A stretch of 42,014 nt of DNA from Nostoc sp. CHAB 5836 (lineage in GTDB: Bacteria > Cyanobacteriota > Cyanobacteriia > Cyanobacteriales > Nostocaceae). The notes below the pieces were generated by a model. That model searched no databases and was not told the DNA's origin. It was given only the letters and a program-made list of their open reading frames with translations. Shown here piece after piece: positions 28,801 through 40,800 of the stretch. The translations under genes and the position numbers were made by a program. Position 1 is the first letter of the stretch. Every line of letters begins with the position of its first letter. The stretch is from assembly GCF_020829445.1 (NCBI RefSeq), contig NZ_JAIVFV010000036.1:1-42014 (forward strand), in the 5' to 3' direction.

Positions 28801-31800
28801 ACACCATAATCACCCACTTGTCCGGGATTGGGTGTCCAAGTAAACCGTCCCGTCACCGCATCAAGTAATGCACCCAGAGGTAAATCAACGGCACTATAGG
28901 TAAGATTTGTACCATTATCTGGGTCAGTCCCAGCAACTGTAAATTGCAGTGTTTCACCCAACGCCACAGCATGGGGTGATACAGATATTACCGGACTGCG
29001 GTTGACGTTAGCAACCCGGAGAGTAACATCGCGGACATCGCTAGCACCTTGAGCATCAGTTGCCGCAAATCTTAATATATATTCACCCGCTTGTTCATAA
29101 TTGGGCTTCCAAGTAAACTGACCTGTGCGTGGGTCAAAGGTAGCACTCCTTGGCAAAGGTGAAACAGCCGAGTAAATTAATGAATCGTTATCAATATCTC
29201 CCGCCGCCAAGGTAAACTGGACAAGGTTGTTTTCAAGTCCAGTTTGAATAGGCAACGGTGCTAGTACAGGAGCAATATTTGTATTATTTACCAGAATTGC
29301 AAAGCTTTGAGAACTGCTCTTATTACCATCACTTGCAGTCAGGGTAATGTTATTATAAGTTCCTGCCTGTCCTAAATTGGGTGTCCAAGTGAGTATTCCT
29401 TGTGCGACATCAAGTACCGCGCCTGGGGGCAGATTAGATGCAGAATAAGTAAGGGTATCGCCATCAGCATCACTGCCTGATAATACTAGATTCAGCGTTT
29501 GTCCTTCTGCTATAGTTTGATTAGCGATCGCTCTTAGTATCGGTGCAGTGTTAGCAGTGCGAACAACTAAATTAAAAACTTGCTGACTGGTAAGAACCTC
29601 TGTTGAATTACCATTACCGCTATCTTGAACCCCAATGGTGACAGGATATGTGCCAGTATCAGCAAGTGTTGGTGTCCAACTGAATAATGCTTCCCCATAA
29701 ATTGCAGTGGGTGTAAGGGTGGCACTAGGAGGCAGACTACTCAGATTAAAGTTTAAATTATCTTGATTGCGGTCTGACGCTTTAACAAGAAATTTCAGAG
29801 TCTCACCAACAACTGCAACTTTGTTTCCAATGAAGGGCAATTTCGGTGCATCATTGGGTGCATTCACTGAAACAACAAAGGTATATTCATCTTGTTGCAC
29901 AGCTAAGACACCACCGCCATTTCCGTTATCCCTTGCGACCAGAGTAAAGGAATAATTGCCACCATCACTAACTCCAGGAGTTAGGCGCAATGTAGCTGTA
30001 CCATCGCCATTATCAGTAAATTTGACAAAATCAGGGATATTATATCCTGTAGATTCGGCTTTGAGTTGCAACACCAATGGGTCATGATCAGCATCACTCA
30101 CCCTTAGTACCAACTCCCGTGTTTCACCCCGGTTGAGGGTAACATTTGTAAATTCTGCAATCGCCGGCGCACGGTTGGTATTGAAGACAGTGATTGGTAC
30201 TATTAGGGAGGTTTCCTTAGTTGCTCCCGTACCATTACCGTCATCGGTGGCAGTAAAGGTGACATTGTATGTCCCAGCGTTGGCATATCCTGGTGTCCAA
30301 GCAAACATTGCTGTGATTGGGTCAAAAGTAGCACCAGTGGGTAAACCAGAGACCGTATAAGTAACAGATGGGTCACTACCTTCATTGATGGTAAGTTGAC
30401 CATCAGCATTACGGTCTTGAGGTACAAAGCCTGGATTATCTGGGTCTAAAGCAAAAGCACGGAAGCGAACTGATTGTCCTTCTTGAATTTGCCAAGTACC
30501 TAAATTATCAAATACAGGTGCGGCGTTGGCGTTGAGGACTGTAATTTTGGTAGTTTGTGTAGTAATTGATTCGCCATCACTGACATTGAAGGGAATTTCA
30601 AACTCTCCTGCTTGGAAGTAGGCTGGTGTCCATTCAAACAATCCCGTGCGCGAATCGAGGGTGGAACCACCGGGGAGGAGGGGGCTGGAGTAGAGGAGTG
30701 AGGGAGTGAGGGAGGGGGAGAGTGAGGGAGGGGAGGAAGAACTAGGAGATGTTATGTCTGCGTCGGTTGCTTGGAGTTGGATGCGGATTTTTTCACCTTC
30801 GCGCACGATTGTGTTAGCGGGACGGATGAGAGTGGGTGCTTGATTGGTGGGTGCAATCAGGATGGTTGCAGTTTGCGTTACTCTTTCTATACCATCGCTG
30901 ACAGTAAACTGCACGTTTTCGTAAGTGCCAGCCGCTTCATAACCGAGAGTCCAAGTAAGTATTCCTGTAGCTGAGTCGAAAATCGCACCATTGGGTAAAT
31001 TATCTGCCCAATATCTTAACTGATTGCGGTCAGTGTCTGTTGCAGAAAGCTTAATTTGTAGCGATTTTCCTTCTGCACCTTTGATGGTAATGGGAGTACC
31101 GTTTGCGGATGAATTACCAGAAACTGTGCCGTTAGCAGATGAACCACCAGAAACTGTGCCATTAGCAGATGAACCACCAGAAACTGTTCCGTTAGCAGAT
31201 GAACCACCTGAAACTGTACCGTTAGCAGATGAAACGATAATTCCACCACTAACAACGGGAGTATTAAATACTGGTTTATGATTCCCGCCGACCACATTTA
31301 AGGTAAAGGATTGTGTGGTGTGAGCGCCGCGCAGGTCGTATACTTGTAATGTGACATCAGTACTTACCAGACTTTGCTGTGTTGGCGACCAAGTAATTAA
31401 ACCAGTATTTTGGTCAACACTCATCCCTATTGGTGCATCATACAACAGATATCCCAGTACAGCACCATCTGGATCATTAGCAGCCACTTGGTAATTATAT
31501 GATTGACCAGAATAAGCTGTCAATACTGGGGCAGAAGTAATAATCGGTGCTTGATTGGGGTAAGGAAGTGCATATATACCTGGGGTAAACTCAACCCGCA
31601 GTGCCGAAGGGTTGTAAACTGTAATCGTATGTGCAGTAGTAGATTGACCAGCTTTCAGGACACCTTGAGGTAAATTATCCTGCAAATCCACCATATATGC
31701 ACCGGATGCATTGCGGGTTGCACCAGTTGGCACACCTGTAAAAGACTGTGCTGGGTCAAGCAACAGCATTACTGGTAGCAGTAAATCAGAACTTGCCTTA

Positions 31801-34800
31801 CTGGTGAGAATAACATCATAGGAAATCGTTTGATGCTGCCTATCGGAACGGGGATTGGTAAACTTCAAGTCTACCAGGGCTGAGAAATCTGAAATTGCGG
31901 TAAACTGCTCTTTATACCCATCAGTTAGTTCTGCCCCAGCAGTACTCTTCAGATTTGGAGAAACCCGCAATTCATAATGGTCGGGAGTCAGGGTGTTGAA
32001 ATCAAGCAGTACAGTCCGAGTTTTGGCATCGTAACGGACTGACTGTGGAGTAATTGTACCACTGGCGCTAACAACTTCAAAATTGGCTGGGTTGAGGACA
32101 GAGGTAGTGTCATTGGCTGACCCTGCAAACATATCTTGGTCAAAGGTGACACTAATTGTACCTTGGGGTAGAGCTACAATCGCATTCGGTGCCGGATTAG
32201 TCGCTGCCACCTTGGGTGCAATCACCGGGTTGAATATATCTATTTGATGGGACTGGGAAAGTAAAACGCGACCATCATCTGTAGTTGTGATATTTTCACC
32301 CCGGCTACCACCAGACGCTACTTTCACGTGTTGCAAGGTTGCTAAATCAACCATGATTAAGGTACCATTGTTGTTGGAAACAAACAACAATCCTGCCAAG
32401 CGACTACCAGCTTTACCAAAAGCGATAGAATCTACAGGAGAATCAAATTCAAGTATCTTTTCTGGCTGACCTAAATCGTTAAAGCGGACAATATCGCCGC
32501 GTTGTGGCCAAGTTGTTGCCCAGAGTTTACCGTCAGCGTTAAATGCTAAACTATCTACACGCAAATCGCTGTAATGAGTAAAAGTTTCGCTGATGGGATT
32601 GAAGATTTCAATTCCCTTGCCGGAAGAAACGTAGATTAATCCCGTACCTGCTTGAATTGCTAAAGCTTGGGTAATACTATCTCCGTACTGCTTGACAATA
32701 TTACCCGTTTGAGAATCAAGTTGTAATAAGGGGCCGCCACCCGTAGTTGCCCAGAGGCTACCATTGCTATCAGTCGCTAGGTCAAAAATGGGATACTGCA
32801 AAGTGGTAAGCGGGGAACTGGCTGCACCACCTGTTGGGGAGAAGTTGTATAGAGAACCCCGATTGGCACCACCACTAGCCAGTACTGAACCATCTTTAAG
32901 AACAGCGATCGCTAACGGTGCTATATTGGCATGACTATTGGGAATACCTGTAGCAAAGGAAGAAGCAATGAAGGGACGTAAAACACTACTAAATTCAGAT
33001 GGGTGAGTTGTGGGTGTGGCAGATGGAATGCCTTGTTTTGCTTCTAAAAATAGTTGATTTGTTGATGGTTGCGGTTGGGGTAGAGGAGGCGTACCCAATT
33101 CCGGTTGAGTCGTTTTCTCAACCGTGGGTAGAGTCCCCAAGTTAACCGCAGAACCATCGTTGGGGGCGCTAATTCCTAATGATGGCTGTTCTTTATTACC
33201 AGCATTGTCGGTAGCCAGTGCCAAGAATTCATAAGTGTGTCCGCTACGACCAACATAAACACCACTGGTTTCGGTGGTTCGCTGCTGCCAAATTTTGAAA
33301 TCGTTGCCATCTTCAGCGACATAAACAGTTACGTGCTTAATTCCAGAACCAGCTGCATCATCAGTTGCTGTCCACTTCACCAAATAATCAGAACCACCTG
33401 CAACTAATGGTGTAGCATTGAGTATAGTTGTTGGGGCAGTACCATCAATAATGTTGGTGACTTCTGCCGTGTCTAGGGGGGCAGCAGTATTGTAAATTAC
33501 TCTGGCAGCGCTAGTAATTTCGGTTCCAGTGGCACTGCCAATTTTAGGTAGAATGGTATAGCTGACAAAAGCACTGCCAACACCGTTGGCTTTATTGGGT
33601 GGCAATAACCCAATATCCCGGTTTTGCACCACTTCCCCAGTATTGGGGTCAATTGCTTGGATTAACCAAGTAGCAGTGTTAGAAACTACATCTAAACCAG
33701 CGCTTACCCGTAAAATAAAGCCTTTGCTGCTGGTAAAATCAAAATCTCCAGAAAAAGTGCCACGTCCTGTAGGAATATGAATCTGAATATCGCCCAGGCG
33801 CAGAGAACCTAATTGGAAGCTACGGGGGTTGAGGTCATCATCAAGTTTGGTAACAATCCGCACTTCCCCCACATTGCTATCAGCAGCAGCGGCGTTTTCA
33901 AAGCGAATTGTGTAGGGGAGTGCTGTACCCGCAGGGATGATATTTTCCATCCCATAGCCCAAGGGGCCAGTTAGGGTAGCAAGATTGCTTACAGTTCCAG
34001 CACTGTTGAAGAAGCTACCAAAGCTGGGAGGTGGGACAGCAACACCTTGGGGTAATTCAACCCTTGCATCCCCAAAAGGAACGTAGACGTTGAAAGATTG
34101 GGCGTGGGTTTTTTGCGATAGACCTAAATCGTATTGTTTGAGGTCAACAGCCGATTCTTGTCCTCTTAAACTGGGATTATTACCATACCATTTGCGGACT
34201 TGTTCAAAGAAGTTGACTAAATTGTTACTAGAGATAATTTGATGACCCGCAGGACCCAGCAATAAACCAGTGGCGAGTGTCGCCATCAAGCTAATTACTT
34301 GGGGATTTTCTCGAATTGGCGGTGCTTGGTTTTCGGGACGCAATAATCCAGCTTGTTCTAAAGCTGCTAAATATGCGTTTGTCCAAGTGTTAACATTTGC
34401 CGCCAGCACCGTTAGTGAAACCGAAGCTGTTGGATCTAATAGGATAGCATTTCGCAGCCGCAGTGCTGAAGCAGTTTGTTGTTGGACAAATTCTGCACGA
34501 GTCATCGCTGTTGCTGTCGCTAAAATATGGAAACGGAAAGCAATATCCTCATCTAGAACATCGTCTAAGCCTTTGGGGTCTAGAATAAGTTCGTCTTGGA
34601 GTCCTGGATAAGTTCTCACGTTAAATGTCCGACCAACAAATCCGGCGTTGGGCAGGTCGAGGACATATCCTGGTGCTAAGATTTCGCCATTGGTGTTGAC
34701 ATCGGAAGTTAAGCTGGCCCAAGGGACATCTTGCAAAACGCCTTCTGGATTGCCGCGCAAATTTGAGCTAAACTCTGTATAGGGAAGATTAAAGACTTCT

Positions 34801-37800
34801 GCGTTTGTTCCGAGTTGGGGGGTGCCAAACGAAAAATGTACATAGGGGGTGTCGATATTGGTCAAACTTTGGACTGATACCCCGTAAGTTGCTGTGTCTC
34901 CAGGTGCGAGGATGCTTGGCCCACCCAAACCGATGGTAACATCTTGTTCAATTGCCCGTTCAACTAAGTAGCGGTAGGGAACAATTGCCACTCGACTATC
35001 TGGGTTGATGACTTTAACATCGTAAAGACCGTGGGGTGCGTCGGTGAGGTCGAAGATGGCAGTAATTTTCGTACTGTCAATCACTTGGTATCTGACTGGG
35101 TTGTATTCAGCAATGCCAGGACGTACCAGTTTCACAATTGCCCCTGGTTGGAACTGTGCGCCTATAATATTGGTGGTTACGTAGCGGCTATCTCCACCTC
35201 GGTCGGTAACGACATCAGTAATTTCAAAGGGTAGGACATCTGCTAACAGAGACAAGGGCGTGTTATTGTTGGGTTGAGCATAACCCCGCACCAAAACGTA
35301 GTAAGTTCCAGTTTTAGTGGTGGGAATTATGACTGATTGATTTGGCCCTAGTACTCCTGTGTACGCAGCATCATATACAATAGTTGTGGGGGAATGCCCG
35401 AAGCGGATGAACACTTCGTTGGCAGCAAGGGTTGCAGCCGAGTTGGCGTTGACGCGCAGGGTTTGACCAGCTTGGAGGTGAATTTCAAATAGCCTCTCCT
35501 GTCCCGTACTGAGGGTTGTTTCTTTCGCTACACCTAACTGTAACTGTTCAACGGTAACATTCAGGGGGTCAGCAGAAGTTGTGCGGTTGTTTGCTTCGTT
35601 CTCAGCTTCGTAAACTTGATTGAAGATATCGGATCTAACAATGATACGATATTGACCGGGAATTGCTGGTGGTAGATTTGCTGTCAGGGTTGAGGTGTAG
35701 TCAGCATTTTTTGCTAAGTTACCACTATGGGTTACTCGCCCAATCAAAGGGTCATTGATATCCCAAACTGCATCTGTGGATAAGTAAACTGCATCACTCC
35801 ACTCTCCGCTAGCCGGATTGTCGCCGTAGTTGGTGACTTTCCAACTAATTTGTACCTGTTCACCCGATTTAGCCGAACTCGGAATCGTAATTTCGTCTAC
35901 TTGTAAATCGGCTGGCGGTGGTAGTTCTAGCACCAAGGGTTGAGTACTGGCTTTGGCGTTATTACCCTCATTATTACCTTCAAATACCATACCACGAGGG
36001 CTAGACTGGGGCGCATCTGTAATTACAAAGACGTAGTAAGAACCGACAAAATCAGTGGGCAGTTGTAAAGTTTTGTTAACTGTATAGTTGCCGCCAGCAC
36101 TTAAGGAGCCAGTATGTTCTACATATCCCAGATAGCGATCGCTCTTTCCATCTAAAAATTCATCTCTTGATAAGTAAATTAAATCATTCCAGCGATTTTG
36201 TCTAGTGGGTGTATCACCAGTCCCTTCATTTTTTACGGTGTACTTCAGATTAAAACTTTGTCCAGTAGTGGCACGTTCTGGGATAATAACTGAAGAAACA
36301 AGTAAATCTGCTGGTGGTTGCAAGGTAACTTTCATTGGTGTGGCAGTAATATTGTTACCTTCATCCTGAAACTCAGGTACGCGAGCTAATGTCTGGCTAA
36401 CGCTTTCATAGGTGAGTCTATTGTACCCTTTACTAATGTTTGAGTCCGTGAATACTAGTAAATAGAAATTTCCATCAATGCCATCTGGGAGAGTAAATTC
36501 ACTATTGCCGATGTAGGATTGACCCTGCTTTAAGCTACCACGACGAGTAAACTCTCCAAGGAACGTATCATTGAAGTCTAAAGACTCGTCGCGCGATAGG
36601 TAAACGCGGTCTGACCAGGAAGTTTCTCTGGTATCGCGGGAACCTGTGTTGCTGACTGTCCAGTTGACTCTTATTGTTTGACCGGAAGTGGGTGATGTTT
36701 CAGGGACTACTAAATTGGTAACTTCTAAATCTGCTTCAAAGTAGGTGACGGGGAGGAGGGCGCTATTTAGATTATTTGTGGTGTCTTCAAATACGCGATA
36801 CTCAAAGCTGCCACGCAGTGAGTTGTTATCACCACTTGTGGGAATTCCACCTCGGAAGCGTTCGGTATTTCTATCGTAGCTGTAATCTGTACTAACATAG
36901 ATATAGTACTCGCCATCAATTCCCGCAGGCAGGGTAATATCTTGGGTTTGGGTGTAACTATCACCACTAAGTAATGACTGTTGGGGACTATAGGGGACAA
37001 ATCCGACTTTAGTTGCCCGTTCGGGAATAAAGGTGGAGTCGGGAGAAACCCAAATTTCATCATACCAGTAGCGTGTTCCACTCCACAGATCGCTGCCGAT
37101 GTTCTTCACTGTCCACTCAACGGTGGTACGTTCTCCAGAGAAGTTTTGCGGCAGAGTTTTTACATTTGTCACAATTAAGTCGGCTGCACTGCTGGTGACA
37201 AGAGTGTTGGCATTCAGCAGGTTGTTGTTGGTATAAGGCCCTTCCCAAACGCCACCGTTAGAGTTAGTCTGAACAATAATGTAGCTACCGCTAGCACCTG
37301 GAGACAGCACAGTATCCAATTTTCCAGTGTAGCTAGAATTGACTCCCAAGTTGCCGTCATGCCCGACACTACCCAAGAACCATTGTTTGGCTCCCGGTGC
37401 GTTGAGTGTGGGACTATCAGATAGGTAAACGTTGTCAACCCAATTACTTGCTGCTACGCCATTAGCACCAAGGTTAGTTACTGTCCAATCAACGCTAAAT
37501 GGTTGTCCGCCGACTGCTTGAGTTGTGGGTGTGACTGAAGTTACTACCAAATCTGGTGGCGGTGTCAGCAGGATGGTAATTGGTCTTGCTTTGTAGTTGT
37601 TATTATCCAGTTCTGTGGGGTCGTCTGGATTCGTATTAATATCAAGGGTGTCTTCTAAAACGATGTTATATGCATCCGACCAAGCCGTAATATACCACTC
37701 GCCGGTGACTTGACTTGGTATGGTAACATCAATTTCTGCTTCATATTTCTCATCAACTTTCAAGAAACCGTTGTGTCCGACACTGGTCAACAGAATATCT

Positions 37801-40800
37801 TCTGCACCTCCTTCTCTATTGGCTGGGGATGGTCGGTTTTTGTCGCGGGTTAACCAAATGGTGTCTGTCCAGCTATCCCGGTCGGTTTCGCCAATTCCCA
37901 GATTTGTGACGGTGTACCGCACCTTAATTTTAGAACCTTCAAATGCGAGTGTGGGAGCAATCACATTACTTGTAACTAGGTCAGCCGGTGGGAGTGAATT
38001 TATATTTAATTTGACTGCTTTTGTATTGTTAGATTCTCGCGGATATTCGTCTAAAAGTCCATTCGCATCTGCTTGGACAATCAGGTAGGCTTCGCCCCGG
38101 AAGTATTTGGGAATTATCAGGGTATTAGCCTGGGTGCGGTAACTTTCAAGAGATGCTAAGGCCGCACCGTTGCTAAAACTGCCCAAGGATAAGTCGTCGT
38201 AACTAATTTTGTCATCTAGGGACAAATAAACTCGGTCTTGCCAATTGGGCGTATTTGTGCTAATTGTACCTTCATTGGTGACGATGAATTCTAGGGAGAT
38301 TGTACCACCTGCATTCACGGTAGTGGGTGCAATAATTTCTTTGACTTGCAAGTCAGGGCGAGGAGTTAAGCTCACTAAGAGATTATTGGGATTTGTACTG
38401 CTGGTGTTGTTATTAGTAACACCGTTCTCGTACAGAGAGTTGGTGGTGTTAGTCTTGACTACAACTTCATACAGACCTTGCACGGTCGATGGGAGGACAA
38501 ACTGTTCAGAGCGGGTGTAGTTTTTACCTGCTTGTAAACCGTTACTATAGGTAAAGCTGCCCAAGGAGATTAATTGTTCTCCATCACCCACCTGTTTGAG
38601 GAATATTTGGTCTGTCCAAGAACCAACTGCATCACCTATGCCGGAGTTGTCTACTGTCCAAGATACGTCAATTTTGTTACCAGACTGGGCTGCTGTGGGA
38701 GATGTTACCTTGCTTACTACTAGGTCGGGAGGAGGAGTGAAATTTACTTGAACTGCGTTCGAGGTGCGGCTGTTGTTATCAGTGTAAATAAACTCAAATG
38801 GCCCACCTGTAGTTACAACTAGGTAGTAATTACCTGAAAGTCCGTTGGGCAGGGTAACATCTACAGAGGGGTTGTAAGTTCCACCCACGGCTAATGCGCC
38901 TACGTGTTCAAAGGTACCTAAATCTGCAATAATATTTTTGCCTTCGGGGTCGCTGGATAATGAAACACGGTCTGTCCAAGAACTGGTGTTGGTTATTCCA
39001 ATACCTGAGTTGGCAACTTTCCACGATACTTGCAAAAGCTGACCGCTACTAGCAGTTGCTTTAGCTTGGACTTCTGAAAGGAGCAAGTCTGCGTAGGGTG
39101 TGCGGACGACATCAAAGTTATTATTTGCAGTGTTGGTATTATTTGTCTCTAAGCTGTTCTCAAATACTTGAGAAGTGGCATCTGTTTGCACAAATAGATT
39201 ATACCGTCCTTGGAAACCGGGAGAGAGGCGTAGTTTTTCCGAACGGGTGTAATTTTCACCAACGTTCAAAAACCCATTGTGGGTGAAGTTAGCTAGTATA
39301 ATGTCGTCTGAGTTACCAATTCTACGGTCGAGGGAGGCAATAATTCGGTCAACCCATGTGCTGGTTTTTCCAATACCATTGCCCAGGTTGGTTACTGTCC
39401 AACCAACGGTTACACTTGCTGGGTCGCCGATGGTTAAGGCTGGTGCGATGATGTTGGTGACGCTTAAGTCTGCGTAGGGTGCTAGTTCGATTTCTAGTTG
39501 TTGAAAGACGATGTTTTGTTCTGCATTTTCTGTATTGTTAAGTTCATTAATACTGTTGTTAGCATCGGTGATTACATATAGGTACTTTGTACCGTTAATA
39601 TTTATAGGTAATTTAATGTTTAAGTTTTCAATGTAGCTTGTTTTTGCTACTAGTCCGGCTGTATGTGTTACTTCTTTGATAAAATCGTTGTTATTGGGAG
39701 TAAATCTTTCTGGGGGTGCATCTGATAGGTAAATGCGGTCAATCCAACTACCTGGTGTATCGTCTGCACCTGCATTCTTTACGTCCCATTCTAATGATAT
39801 TAGATCCCCTGATGTTGCTCTTAATATTGTTCCGCTAGTTATGGGGATATTATTAAGTTTGGTAATAGTTGGTACTAGGTCAATTTCTTTGACATTAAGG
39901 ATGTTAATGTTGAAATTTTCCTCGTCAGTTAAACCGCCTAGATCCTGAGTGATAACAGTAATGATATGATTAGTGTTTTGCTCAAAGTCTAATAAAGCGC
40001 TATTGGCAACTATTAATCGATTATTTGTAATAGCAAAACGCCCGTCAGCGTTATTAAGTAATGTGTAAGTATGGCTATCATTTCTATCTGTGTCTATTGT
40101 GGTGAATGTTGCAATTACTGTACCATTTGGGCTATGTTCGTTAATGCTGTTATAGCTTAACTGAATTGCTGTTGGTGCTTCATTGACATTCTTGATGGCA
40201 ATGGTGAATGTTTTTTCAAAACTTAAGTTACCTGCATCTGTGGCTTTGACTCTAACTGTTTGGCTAGTATTATCTTCAAAGTCTAATAGACTACTATTAG
40301 CAACTTGTAATTCATTACCAACTATTTTAAATCTACCATTAGCATCATTGACTAATTCGTAGACGTAAGATTCAAATTCGTCTAAGTCAAGGGTATTGAA
40401 AGTTCCAATTAGAGAATTATTAGAGGTGTTTTCATCAATTTGAGTATTGCTAAGTTGAATATTAAATGGAGCTTCATTAACGTTATTAATCCTAATTTCA
40501 AAAGTTTTATCTAGACTTAATCCTCCTTGGTCTACTGATTGAATGATAATGTTATATTTTCTTTGGTTTTCAAAATCTAATAATCCTCCATTCGCAACTT
40601 TTAGTTGGTTCCCATCTAAGAAAAAGCGACCACTTGCACTATCTAATAGTTTATAGGTATGAGTTTCGTCCAAATCTGGGTCAATGGTACTTAATGTGCC
40701 AATTAGTGTTCCGTTTAAACTATTTTCATCAATTTTATTATTGCTTAATTGAACTTCTGTCGGGGGATTATTGTTGATATTTAGAAATTGGATAGCTTGG

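Larger units (their letters stand above)
28720..31560 (-). other. Giant protein: array of about nine He_PIG/cadherin-like repeats
   Basis: Repeats of about 95 residues, each with NxAP at the start, a D-x-D calcium-type turn (ATDADGD, AGSDADGD) and the phrase LPPGA-x-LD followed by G-x-x-x-WTP. They are typical extracellular Ig-like spacers. Some copies carry in-frame insertions of tandem-repeat sequence (see 30691 and 31101). Confidence 0.8.

Noticed and set aside
31016..31297. Repetitive frames on both strands over the 30-bp array, and the array as a CRISPR
   Set aside because: Units are contiguous without spacers, and the other frames only mirror the repeat of the giant gene.
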